Origin: Ampelocalamus luodianensis
Taxonomy: Eukaryota > Streptophyta > Magnoliopsida > Poales > Poaceae
Direction: 5' to 3'
DNA: 64,000 bases
NCBI GenBank assembly: GCA_036346255.1
Contig: CM070633.1
Location: forward strand, 12,152,001-12,216,000
Each line of letters opens with the position of its first letter. Position 1 is the stretch's first letter. Under the pieces are notes generated by a model. That model did not search any database. It worked only from the letters and a program-made list of their open reading frames with translations, and was not told where the DNA came from. The translations under genes and the position numbers were made by a program. This document shows positions 25,774-37,383 of this stretch, piece after piece.

Positions 25774-26934
25774 TTACTCGGAGAAGAAAGAAGGAAAATA
25801 TGCACGAAGGCGATCTTCTCGCTACCAAGTTGCCTCATCCACCGAATGGTTCGACCACTGAACTTTAAGGAACTTGATGACACGGTTCCTTGTTCTCCGT
25901 TCAGATTCCTCAAGAATACGAACAGGATGCTCGCGGTAGGTCAAATTCTCTTGCACATCGAGAACCTCCAACGGAGCTTCCTCAGTTGGGACACGGAGGC
26001 ACTTCTTCAGGTGTGACACATGGAACACATCATGCACACCCTCAAGTGTAGCTGGCAGCTCCAATCTGTATGCCACAGCCCCAACTTTCTCGACAATGCG
26101 ATAAGGCCCAACATAGCGGGGAGCCAACTTGCCCTTGACGCCAAAACGGTGATGGCCCTTCAAGGGTGAGACTTTGAGATACACAAAGTCATTGGGCTCA
26201 AAGCTCAACTCACGGCGACGGTGATCTGCATAGCTCTTCTGCCTAGACTGGGCCGTGCGCAGATGCTCGCGAATCAACTGAACCTGACTTTCGGCCTCAT
26301 TGATCGAATCTGGGCCGAAGAACTGCCTCTCACCAGTCTCTGACCAGTTCAATGGGGTTCTGCATCTCCTCCCATACAAAGCCTCAAATAGTGCCATACC
26401 AAGACTGGCCTGAAAGCTGTTGTTATAGGAGAACTCAGCAAACGGCAGACATTTCTCCCACTTCTTCCCATAGGAAAGAACACAAGCACGGAGCATATCT
26501 TCCAACACTTGGTTGACTCGCTCCGTCTGGCCATCAGTCTGAGGATGAAAGGCTGTATTGAAGTGAAGGCGGGTCCCCATAGCCTCTTGCAGGCTATGCC
26601 AAAACCGCGAGGTAAACAGCGCACCACGATCAGAAATAATCATCTTCAGTACACCGTGAAGACTCACAATCCTCGATACATAGAGCTCGGCTAGGGGTCC
26701 CACACGAAGCTGAGTCTTGACAGGAAGGAAATGTGCCACTTTAGTCAACCTGTCAATGACAACCCAAATGGCATCATTCCCCTTGGACGAGCGGGGCAAT
26801 CCGGTGATGAAGTCCATGCCAACGGAATCCCACTTCCATTCTGGCACAGGCAAAGGCTGAAGAAGACCTGCTGGACGCTGATGCTCGGCCTTCACACGAC
26901 AAAGACACGCCGCACTCGCGAACGAACTTGGCAA
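25774..26934 (-). pseudogene. B integrase core, C-terminal domain and chromodomain
   Basis: A 370-residue open stretch covers the integrase core and tail. GMDFITGLPRS gives the first catalytic aspartate, IISDRGALFTS the second, and DGQTERVNQVLEDMLRA the glutamate. The GPYRIVEKVGAVAYRLELP segment is the C-terminal barrel, and VFHVSHLKKCLRVP is the linker. It ends in a chromodomain (YREHPVRILEESER... through VQWSNHSVDEATW). A TAG follows EATW at about 25819-25821. In the same frame REDRL... continues to the natural stop near 25774, so the last ~15 residues are cut off. The chromodomain is thought to steer insertion to silent chromatin. The start overlaps the preceding frame because of a frameshift in the zinc-binding domain near 26900. 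Confidence 0.85.
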
Positions 26935-29140
26935 TCTCGCACTTCATACGGGTCCACCAGAATCTCTGACGAAGGTCCTGATACATCTTGGTAGCCCCGG
27001 GATGGATGGACAAAGGAGAATCATGGGCTTCGCGGAGAATCAATTCCCGCAACCCCATGTCCTTAGGAACCACAAGACGCTGCCCAAACCACACAACGCC
27101 ATGCTCATCCTCTGAAAAGCACTTGGTTGTCCCATCCTTGATGTTCTGCTTGATTTGACTCACACCAACATCTGTCTGCTGTGCCGCCTTGATTTGGTCC
27201 ACCAAGGTTGGCTGCACAACCAAGGTAGCAAGAGAACCGTGCTCGATCAAACCCAAATTGAGGCGCTGAAATTCTGAAATGAGGGTAGGCTGCTGCTCTT
27301 GGAGCATCAACATGTTGCAATACACCTTTCGACTAAGCGCATCTGCAACAACATTGGCCTTGCCCGGGTGATACTGAATACCCATATCATAGTCCTTGAT
27401 CAATTCCAACCATCTCCTTTGCCTGAGGTTCAAATCTGGCTGGGTGAACAAGTACTTCAAGCTCTTGTGGTCAGAATACACCTCACAACGGTTACCAATC
27501 AGATAATACCGCCAAATCTTGAGTGCATGAACCACAGCAGCTAACTCCAAGTCGTGAGTAGGATAGTTGAGTTCATGAGGCCTCAACTGCCTCGATGCAT
27601 AGGCCACAACCTTGCCTTCCTGCATAAGAACACAACCAAGACCCTGACGAGAAGCATCACAATAGATATCAAAACTCTTGTGAATGTTAGGGAGAACAAG
27701 CACTGGGGCTGAAGTCAACCGCTTCTTGAGTTCCTGAAAACTCACATCACAAGCAGTAGACCACTCAAACTTCTTGTCTTTCTTGAGCAATTCGGTCATA
27801 GGCCGCAATCTTGGAGAAATTCTCGATAAAGCGGCGATAGTAGCCACCAAACCAAGAAAACTCCGCACATCGTTGACCGACTTGGTGACCCCAAGATAGT
27901 ACATCACCGACCTTGCTAGGATCTCTGACCACACCTCTCCGCTGAATGAACATGGCCCAAGAATGTCACTTCCTTCAACGAACTCACACTTATTTGAATT
28001 TGGCATACGGTGGTGCTCATGTGACTTGCCCAACACAAGCTTAAGATGCTCGGCATGCTCTTCTTCACTCTTGGAGTAAATAAGGATATCATCAATGAAT
28101 ACCACCACAAACCTATCCAAATACTGCATGAATACCGAGTTCATAAGGTTCATGAATAAAGCAGGAGCATTAGTCAAACCAAAAGACATGACGGTGTACT
28201 CGTAAAGACCATAACGAGTAGCAAAGGCTGTCTTCGGAATATCCTCGGTCCTGATCCTAACTTGATGATAGCCCAATCTCAAGTCAATCTTGGAGAAAAC
28301 GCACGCTCCGGTCAACTGATCGAAAAGATCATCAATACGGGGCAGAGGATACTTGTTCTTCACCGTCACTTCATTAAGCGGACGGTAATCAACACACATG
28401 CGCAAGGTCTTGTCCTTCTTCTTCACAAAAATAACTGGACAACCCCAAGGAGATGAGTTAGGACGAATGAAACCCTTCTCTTGTAGCTCACCTAGTTGCT
28501 TCTTCAGCTCCTCCAACTCATTAGGAGGCATGCGATACGACCTCTTTGAAATAGGGGCGGTACCGGGCAGCAACTCTATCACGAACTCTAGGTCTCGCAC
28601 GGGAGGCATCCCAGGCAAATCTTCAGGAAAGATATACGCGAAGTCACACACAGTGGGGACATCGCGAATCTCCAATGCTGGCTTTGCTTCAAGGGCATAA
28701 AGATGGGGCTCTCGCAACTGCGGCGAAAACCCAACCTGTTCACCTGAAGGGCTGGTGAGGTAGACAATCTTCCTGGCACAATCGATTTGCCCCAAGTGTT
28801 GGGACAACCAATCCATGCCAAGAATCACATCCAGGCGCGATGAGTCGAGTAGGATAAGACTCGCCAAGAATCCCACTCCTTCGATGTGGATAGGAACATC
28901 CCGGCATACTTGGTCAGCTCTCATTTCCGAACCCGGAGAGCGAATAAGCAGTGGAATCCCCAAAGGAACACAGTGAAGTCCACAATCAACAGCAAACGAC
29001 CTCGAAATAAAAGAATGCGAGGCCCCAGAGTCAAATAAAACTGTAGCAGGATGCAAATTAACAAGGAGCATACCCAACACCACATCGGGCGCCTCCTGTG
29101 CCTCCTCAGCCGAGATATGGTTGACTCGGCCGTTCCCCAA
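26774..29140 (-). pseudogene. B pol: protease, reverse transcriptase, RNase H, integrase zinc domain
   Basis: This is a 788-codon open stretch. Residues 37-40 DSGA are the protease active site, and LDVILGMDWLS (103-113) is its C-terminal end. RT spans about 200-372: LRMCVDYRPLNEV, FSKIDLRLGYHQ (D286) and FIDD (D350-D351). Residues ~373-445 are out of frame, because two compensating frameshifts have scrambled the RT thumb/connection. RNase H spans 489-605 with D495, E532, D557 and D600. The integrase zinc domain begins at EAHDSPLSIHPG (705-715) but loses frame before its cysteines. The first codon of the open stretch is TTG, and the frame continues upstream to gag (DQKIPGLGN), so it is part of one gag-pol frame and not a separate start. 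Confidence 0.85.
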
Positions 29141-29224
29141 GCCTGGGATCTTCTGGTCAGGTGGGTGACCACTCCCTTGCGCGCGTCCTCCATTAGGACG
29201 AGGGGCCGCTCCAGTCTTCTTAGG

Positions 29225-29266
29225 ACAACTACACGCGTAGTGGCCCTTGTTGTGGTAGTAGAAGCA
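29225..29266 (-). pseudogene. B gag zinc knuckle with one cysteine replaced
   Basis: The 14-residue knuckle reads CFYYHNKGHYACSC. The CX2CX4HX4C pattern requires cysteine at position 4, where tyrosine stands. The matching segment in A (CFRCHNKGHYANAC, 39547-39588) is intact. The change would impair nucleic-acid binding by nucleocapsid. Confidence 0.8.
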
Positions 29267-29323
29267 GGTGACATCGGCCGCGGGGTTGCGGGGAACACCC
29301 TGCTGCTGGGTCGCAGGCGCACG

Positions 29324-30190
29324 TCACTGAGTCACGACCTGCGGAGGACGTGGAGCTGGTGCCGAAGGCCTCGGCGGTGGTGAAGCCAAAGAACGGGCCC
29401 CTGGTGCAGGCCTAACTCGGGGACGAACGAGGCCGGCCTGTGCAGACCGCTGGGCCTCCCACTTGCGCTTGCGGGACTCGCCTAGTGCTCTCGCCTTGTG
29501 CTCGGCGACGATGGCCTTCTCCACCAAGGTCTGGAAGTCAGGGAAGTCCACAATGGAGAGCTTGTCCTGAAGCTCCTCAGACAAGCCCTCCATGAACTTC
29601 TCCTGCTTGGCCTCATCAGTGGCCACCTCAGCAGGAGCGTACCTCGCGAGATGGTTGAACTCGTGGAGGTACTCGATCCGCATTTGCGCCTATTTGGCGC
29701 AAGGAACTCCTTCTTCTTCAGCTTCATCAGGCCGGCGGGGACATGGGCCCGACGGAAGGCCGACCTGAACTCCTCCCACGAGACCACGTGTCCGCGGCCG
29801 CATGGCGAGGAAGTTCTCCCACCATGAGAGTGCCGCACCCTCCAACCGATGGGATGCGGTGCGCCCGTTCTGCTCGGCGGCGAGCAACGTTGAGCTTCCG
29901 CTCAACCGGCGCAGCCGATCGTCTGCGTCCAAGGGATCCTCGGACCAGGAGAATGTGGGAGGCTGCGTGCGAAGGAACTCCGCAAGTCCCCCACGAGACC
30001 GGTGACCACCTCCGGATCCAGAGGCACCAGAGGGAGTGGAGGTGTTCCTGGCGATAACCTCCAACACCCTGCGGTCCTCCGAACGATTGCGTTCGATTTG
30101 CATGAGGACTTCCGCCATGGTCGGAGGAGGGGGAAGCTCCTCATCGGGACTACCCGGCTGGTTCCGACCACTACGCGTTCCTCCTGCCAT
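29324..30190 (-). pseudogene. B gag
   Basis: The start is taken at 30190 (MAGGTRSG...), about 600 nt after the PBS. Residues EELPPPPTMAEVLMQIERN and GLAEFLRTQPPTFSWSEDPLDADD match element A's gag start. The frame breaks after DDRLRRL (~29900). It is recovered in pieces: EGAALSWWENFLAM, then FRRAHVPAGLMKLKKKEFL near 29700-29770, then HEFNHLARYAPAEVATDEAKQEKFMEGLSEELQD (29560-29660). After that comes a proline/arginine-rich linker that precedes the zinc knuckle. This is the particle-forming protein of a chromovirus; two to three frameshifts disable it as written. Confidence 0.82.
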
Positions 30191-30780
30191 CCTGTTTCAC
30201 TAAGACAAGTTAGCTACAAGCCCGAGATCAAAAGGCACAGAAATCCAAACTCAATTAAGAATTGCTCAAGAACAACCACCAAGGAGCACAAGACCATAAG
30301 TCACAAAATCAACTCCCCGAAACGACTAACCCGTATGGGAGAACGAGTAATCGTTTGAGAAGACCCAAAATTTCAGAACTAAATTCTAGCTCAAAACAGC
30401 CCAAAGTCAAGGTATAACTATCTAATAGAGTATAGGCATTTAGCTAATTTCATATCACTTCTTACCCTTTCATTCCCTCAAGTTTTAGTTGAATTACCTC
30501 TCATTTCCTACCTTATTTACTAACCACTAGCTAGCTGTCCAAACTTCTTTCTCCAAGCTCTCATGGTTCTCCCAAAACCAATTTAATCGATAGTGGCTAA
30601 TTTTTGAAAGGAAGAGAGGAACAACTTTTTCAAAACTTAAATGAGAGTAAGGTGAGATGAGCAAGCTAAGATAGGTAAGGAGTAAAATCTGAGAACTTAC
30701 TTAAGTTTTGTAAGCCTTTTGAAAGTAAGTTTTCAAAATATCCTAAAGGCGACCAAGCTAGGGTTTCTACTGGTCGGTAT
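30191..30780 (-). other. B untranslated leader between PBS and gag
   Basis: No reading frame is evident. The 30650-30780 part is close to C's leader (16250-16380) and recognisably related to A's (38200-38480). Conservation between an autonomous-type and a coding-free element points to a cis signal such as RNA packaging; this is inference. Confidence 0.7.
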
Positions 30781-30792
30781 GGCTCGATACCA
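30781..30792 (-). promoter_or_regulatory. B primer-binding site
   Basis: On the minus strand this reads TGGTATCGAGCC, 4 nt after the LTR end CACA. The initiator-Met tRNA site in A is TGGTATCAGAGCC. The only change is CAG to CG, which fits the systematic pattern seen across the window. Confidence 0.85.
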
Positions 30793-30796
30793 ACTT

Positions 30797-33700
30797 TGTG
30801 AGGACCGGAATATTTAACTAGTAACACTTAACCTCCAATTGGTTCTAGCGTTACTAATTAAACATTCTAAGCCTCGATGGACATATGCTTCCTGCAGTGC
30901 AGCATATGCACATCATCACAAAATTACACATCATTTCCATACAACATACATCACTAAGTTCAACAACGACATACATAAAATAAAGTTATTACAAAAGAGC
31001 CGACGGCCAAATAGAGCAATATACAAGAATGACAATGGAAGCAAAAGGTGCCATAAGATGGCTAGAACAAAAGTCGCCAGGTTAGCCATACACCCACAAG
31101 GCAACCGACCGGGCCGTAAGCTAGGCGCCTCGAAGACTACCACAAAGACTCACAAAAGTGAGGCCCTCAAGCTCACCTTCTTCCTCTGCAAAAAGTACAT
31201 TTAAGCAAGATAAGCGAGTACACAAAGGTACTCAAGAGGCGACGTGTGGAATAGCGGACCTATTCATAAACTACATGCAAGCTTATTTAGGTGGAGGTTG
31301 TATGTCTCATTTTGCATAAAGCCAACTTTATTTGCAATAATGTAATACATTTAAAAGCAGGTTTGCAAATCTATTTTGTTGTCAACATAAAAGCGTAATA
31401 ATGGTACATACAAGTAACCACCTGGAAGTGACTATCCCAATAGCCACCACAACATAGCACGAATCCCCGATTCGTACCACCCATCAAGTTTTAGTTAAAA
31501 GGTTGTAGTCTAACTCTTGAAAGACCTTGCCAAGCGTGTCCATAACCTAGGACGAGGCTATTCGAATAGTTTTAACCCTGCAGGGGTGTACCAATGTACC
31601 CACACTTCAGACTGCCTTTAAGCCACAAGCACACTTCCGAAGGTATGCCGACACGGCTAAGTCCTACAAGACATTTTCTAATATTGTGTATCAACCACGA
31701 GCCGCTCGTATGGGTAGAAACACCATACGCTTACATTGCAAGCCGGAAGACGACAAATCCCATCACGGTGAAGTCTTTGGACACTACAATGCTCCCCACA
31801 CCATCCCTCCTGCGACTCCCTGCGACCCGAAGCCAATACACGCCAAAGTACTAAGTCAAGAGAGGTCCCATACCCTCTAGTGTGGTTAGCACGCTACAAT
31901 GCTTGGTTTAGTGTAACAAGATGTTCGGTCCTTGTTGACCCGGGCACCATTCCAGTCACACCCATAATCACACCAATCATACCATTGTGCCCAAGTCTAA
32001 ATCATTTTGTTTTCAGTTTTAGTTTTCGTAAGTAGACATGGCACAAGGCTGAAATCAAATATCATAATAAGTTTTATGTGATCAAGGTTATCGACAAGTC
32101 GATAACCGCCCATTTCTACCGGAAACTAAGCATGGCTAAGCAATTGATTCGCAACTACTAAGTGACAAGAGCTCATCCACGAACTCTAAATCACAGCAAT
32201 AACCTAGGCTCAATGGTAGTAGAGAGTAATCATTTGCCTAAGGAAATGCATCTACTAGGTCAACTATTAACACAAAGTAGCAATGCATACATAGAATTTG
32301 TAATCAACATAAATACTTAAAATACTGGGATTAACATGATCAAACTGCTTGCCTTGCTGGTCTTGCTCTTGCTGCAGAGGAGGATTCTCAGAATCAAAAT
32401 ATTCTTCGGAACCTAATGAAAAATGCGATAAACCAAATAAGAACGAAGAACACCAAACAAAACTCAACAGCAAAAGACATCCAAATCCAATGAAATTTCT
32501 ACAGCAGCTAGAGGTTGATTTTAGACAATTTTAGAAACAAGAATCACTTCATTTGGACTAAGCATGACAAAGTTATGGCTAAAACTAGTTCTCTCAGCCT
32601 ATAAATTCTTTAAATTAATTAGTGATACTGTTCATGGCGAAAATTTCTAGAATGATCTAAGCTCTGAAATTTTTATGATATGTAGATTATGACATCCTAA
32701 TGATAGCAAGGTTGAGTTTACTAAATTTGGAGTTATAATGGTTTACTTATGATTTTTCTAAGTTGCAAAACTAGCATAATGCACTTTCCAGAAATATAAA
32801 CATGTGCAAAACCTATTTCACATTAAAGCATGATAACAGAGGGATTTTCTAGCATCAACTTTATATTTTTAGGACTTACAGGGAATTACTTATCTCTTTT
32901 ACAATATTAAATGAATTTTTAAATGCTACCAATAAGGTTAAATCTATTAACAGATTTTCCTGGTGTTGATTTAAGCCTACAAACATTTTTGGATTGAAAT
33001 TTAGTTAATAACAAATTTATCAAAGTTAAAATCGTTTAATTTGCAGATATACAGAAAAAGATATGCGTTTTCTAAGTTTTAATTCAATTCTGGAATATAC
33101 AAAAATGGCAGAAAACAAGCATTTATTACAGTTGGTTTCATTTAAAAAGGATCTATTCTGATTTTTAAAACGGAAGCATAGCTAAAAGCATTTTTATATT
33201 AAACTTTAGTGAAATACAAATTTATTACAGTTGGTTTCATTTAAAAAGGATCTATTCTGATTTAGATATGAATTTCTAAAGATTTGATACAATTTTTCAT
33301 TGACAAATAACTACTTACGAAATAAACAACACTTAACGTAAAAGAATCGGCGTGGACAACTATGGGCCTTTGATTTGGAATCAACGGTGCGCTTGAAGGT
33401 GCGCGAGAGCGACCGAACGGCTCAATACATCACGACCATCGATCAAGAATCGGAGGGTCCATAATGAGTGTGGTTCGGGTGACCCGAACAGCGCACGAAC
33501 CACAGCCGCTGATCAAGCGATGAACGGCCCACAGCGATGAGAGGATCGGGTGACCCGATCGGTGCAACGATCTGGATCGCAGATCGCGAAATGGACGATG
33601 GCCATAGATCGAAGTGCAACACTAGAGTCTCGACACGTGGGGCGCATGTCGGTGGATCGAGTCACACATGCGAGCTTTAACACACGTGCACAGAGCTCGG

Positions 33701-33969
33701 GTCCCACATGGCAGTGACTTAAAGGGGATCTTTAGGACAGCTAATTAAATACTAATGACCAATGATTAATGATGATTAGCAATTAATGTGTCCTAACGAT
33801 TTTGAACAGAGGTGATTTAAGTGATTGGGGGCCCACCTGGCAGTGGCACAAGGGGACAGTTTAGGACTAATTAAATGCTAACAATGATTAACATTTAATG
33901 AACTCGAAAATTAGTCCTAATGACCCCGAGACTGAGGTTTAAGGCCTACGGGCCCACACGTCAGTGACC
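30797..33969 (-). repeat. B right (5') LTR, first part
   Basis: It matches 9401-9907 and 21031-23670. It includes the palindrome (31558-31569), the hairpin (32086-32107) and the AT-rich stretch. A 44-bp segment occurs twice, at 33121-33164 and 33220-33263, where the left LTR has it once. It ends at the TGACC duplication where element A is inserted. Confidence 0.9.
33965..33969. repeat. Target-site duplication of element A, left copy
   Basis: TGACC abuts the LTR start TGTAACAACC and is repeated at 55223-55227. The empty site CAGTGACCCAAAAG is intact in B's left LTR at about 23666. Confidence 0.95.
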
Positions 33970-36821
33970 TGTAACAACCCTAAGTTAGGGTTTGTATTCC
34001 AAATGTAAATTATGAGGAGAAATAAAAACTTTTGTTATCTCATGAAGTCATTTGGAAGTTTTCCAAATTTTCCCTAAACAATTTCCAATTCTAAGTTTTA
34101 ATTCTTGTGGATGATTGTTGTTATCAACAAAATTATCAACCTCAAACTTCTGATCATCCTCTGGGAATATTTTTCCTATCATTTTGATCACCCTATCTAC
34201 CTCTCTGAAAATTCTCACAATTTTTAGATTTTGTTTGCTTTTTCAAATGGCCAAGTCAAACCAGTTTAGAAATCTGGTCAAACCTCTCGACAGGAGCTTG
34301 TGAATTTTATTGGGAGAAATATTGCATGAAAATTTTTCGAAAAATTACACAAGATTGTCCTCTGTCCCAGTAAGCTTCCTTAAAAATTTCAGAATTTTTG
34401 GAGCTTGGGAGCTACCTCTAAAAATTCTCCAAACCTTCTCTGCCTTTTTAATTCAAATCTGGAATCACTGTTCCTCGGGCTCAGACCTGACCTCTGGCTC
34501 GAGTCCGACCGCGTCGCTCGGTTCGATCGCACCGCCTAGCTGCACCGCGCGACCCCGATGGCCATCAGCCGTCCGATGTTGATCGCACGGTCCACACGCG
34601 TCGTCGCGTCGACCTGTCCGAATGAATACACTGATCTCGGCCGTCCATTCTAAATCGAACGGTCGACATCTTCTTGGTCGAGTCAGACCAAATCATTGAA
34701 CCACACTTGGTCTGACTCGCGCCGCTTCCTCGCCGTCGCTGATGAGTGGGCCCTCCTTGTCAGCAACGTCCTCGTCTTCTCCGCGTCTCATCGGAGCTCG
34801 CGGCCGCTCGCGCATGAGCGCCACGTACCTCGCCGCTGCCACCTATTTGCCCTCGTGTCCGTCCGTGGCGCATCGCCAGGCCTTCTTTGCCTCACCGCGA
34901 CCACTCATCCCTCGTTTTCCCCGCTCTGTAGCTCTCTCCGCCCGTTTCTTGATTTCGGCCGGAGAAGAACCCCTGGGCAGCACCGCCGTGTTAGCGCCGC
35001 CCTTGATTCCGCGACCGCACCATCGTGATCCACTCTCCTCGCCGCATCCATTTTGCCCCTCCCTCGGCGTCCAGTGTATCGCCGGGAGCGAGTTCGTCTT
35101 CTCCGCCTCCGGTGATCTCGGCTCCGCAAGCTTTTTGGCACTCTGGTGAGTCTCTAGCTTCGACATTTGGTCCTTTAGGATCGCATCGCCTCGTTGAGTC
35201 TAACCGTGTTCTCACTTTGCTCTTTCGTGCATCAGGGTTGTGCGGCGTTTCTTCCTCTCGCGTGGTGATTCGTCGCCGCAGCAATTCCGGCCACCTCAGG
35301 CCTCCGTCGTCGACTCGAGCGTGGGCTTATCCTTCCTGGAGTAAAGGCGAAGCAGGTGCGCGCTTTCCGGAGTCTTCTCGTCGCTCGTAGCGCCTCCACC
35401 TCGGAAGCCCCTTCTTCTTCTCCGCCTCCGGCCGTCGCGAGCTCACCTCCGGCGACCATCGGACTCCTCGTCACCGCCATCGAGTTCGCGAGATCTTTGC
35501 GAAACTTAAGGTATCACCCACTCGCCTTGAAACCTTCTGGTTCGCGAGATCCACTGCGCGGCCGCGCCGCCGTCCCCGTGCGCGCCGGTGAGCCGCCGGT
35601 GTCGTTTAGCTTAAGCTCTAATCCCTGTTTAGCGAGTCACTCTCTTGTGGGCCCTCCAGAGTTAATCGCGTTTAGAAACTTTAATCCAATCGTTTTTATC
35701 CTCTGAGTCTCTGTCATGTGGGTCCATGTTGTCAATTCCTATTTGTGTAAACTTGGATAATTCGTGTTCTCTTTGTAGAAGCGTATTTCTGCATCGTAAG
35801 TTAGGGTACGTCTGAATAAGCCGAAGGCGTATTCTTAGAATACGCCGACGCCGCCGTTGGCGTGGTGGTCAAGTTTGACACAGTCGCCGTTTCTCATGTG
35901 CGCCCGCTTGTGCGTGGTTGTGGCTAGGCTGTGTAGCAGTAGAAAAAGTATTAAATGCTTTAGTATTTTGAAATGTGTTTTCTGTTGCCTTTGTTAATTC
36001 ATTTAAACATAGAAAATTCATAACTCATTCAATTTTCTTCAAATCGCATGGAACCGATCCTGTTAATTTTCATTTTAAATGTACTATTTACTAAAATTAG
36101 TTTCACCCATGTCTCTGCTAGCAAAAATCTGAATATTGATTAATTGGTGTATTATGTATTTTGAATTAGAAAATTCTTATCTTTTCAATAATTGTCCAAA
36201 TCCAATAAATCCAATTTTGTAAATTTTCATTTTTAGTGTACTATTTATCGGGATAGGTTTTAGATATGTTTCTGTTCTTAAATTTTAGTTAAAGATTTAA
36301 TTGATGCTTTATGTGTATTGTTAGCTTAGAAAATTCCTAGCAAATTCATAACCAATTAATATGAGTTGTTCTCTGTTTCTAAAAATTGTGTTAAACCATG
36401 CTCTATTCTTTGTATTAATGTTGTGCTCATTTGATGATTTTGGAATGTTTGCGTTTTGTCGGTGTTATTTGTTCTTATTCGTTGCTTTTGCTCGGTCGAT
36501 AGATTGAGACAGTTCGTCCTATCGAGTGATCCTCTGCAATGAGTTGAGCCTATTGAGCAGCAGACGAATGCAAGCAGTTTGATCATGTTTATCCCAGTAT
36601 TTTAAAGTCTAATATTTTGTTTAATTTGTATGTATGCATTGCTTAATTTGTGTTAAATTGATTAGTTAAATCCGTATTGCATATCCTCGTAGGTGAAATA
36701 TTGATCTCTACTACGAGCCTAGGTTACTTGCTGTGATTAGAGTTCGTTGGATGAACTCTTATCACTTAGTAGATTACGAGTTCGATTGCTTAGCAATGCT
36801 TAGTTTCCGAGAGACTTGGGC

Positions 36822-36844
36822 GATCATCGACTTAGTCGATGATC
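36822..36844. other. Conserved covarying hairpin in A LTR (other copies listed)
   Basis: Arms GATCATCGACT and AGTCGATGATC with one unpaired T. The A 3' LTR copy is at 45913-45935. Homologous hairpins are at 1241-1264 (A2), 11172-11192 and 17675-17695 (C), and 21818-21839 and 32086-32107 (B). In B and C the stem is GGTTATCGAC/GTCGATAACC or one pair shorter, with both strands changed together. Confidence 0.9.
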
Positions 36845-37371
36845 TTGATCACATAAAATTATTCTTGTTCTTATGATCCATCTTGTGCTATGTTAATTGC
36901 AAAACTAAAATTGAAAACCAAAAATGATTTAGACGCGGGCACAATGGTAAGATGGGTGTGATATGTTGGGTGTGATATGTTGGGTGTGAATGGAAAGGTG
37001 CCCGGGTCAATTAAGGACCGAACATCTTGTGAGTGAATTTTTATCCAGGCATTTCGGCGTGCTAACCACACTAGAGTATATGGGACCTCTCTTGACCTAG
37101 TACTTTGGCGTGTATTGGCTCTGGGTCGCAGGAGGGATGGTGTTGGGAGCATGGTAGTTGTCCGAAAAGCTTTATCCTGAGTGGGTAGTTGTCTTTTCGG
37201 CTTTACCATGTAAGCGTAGGGATTTCTATCCATACGAGCGGCTCATAGTTAATACACAATATTGGAAAAAGTCTCGTAGGACTTAGTTGTGCGAGCATAC
37301 CTTCGGAAGTGTGCTTTGGCTTAAAGGCGGTCTGAAGTGTGGGTACAGTGGTACACCTGCGCAGGTTAAAA

Positions 37372-37383
37372 CTATTCGAATAG
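37372..37383. other. Conserved palindrome CTATTCGAATAG (other copies listed)
   Basis: A perfect 12-bp palindrome is found at 37372-37383, 54412-54423, 1765-1776, 10652-10663, 17142-17153, 21288-21299 and 31558-31569. It also occurs in the otherwise diverged LTR F at 58837-58848. It is always followed on the element's sense strand by a block near ATGGACACGCTTGG. Confidence 0.92.

Noticed and set aside
34742..35149. A 135-codon frame repeated at 43842-44210 as a possible LTR-encoded protein
   Set aside because: The repeat is only because both are LTRs of one element. The 3' copy diverges by frameshift and the related LTRs do not keep the frame.
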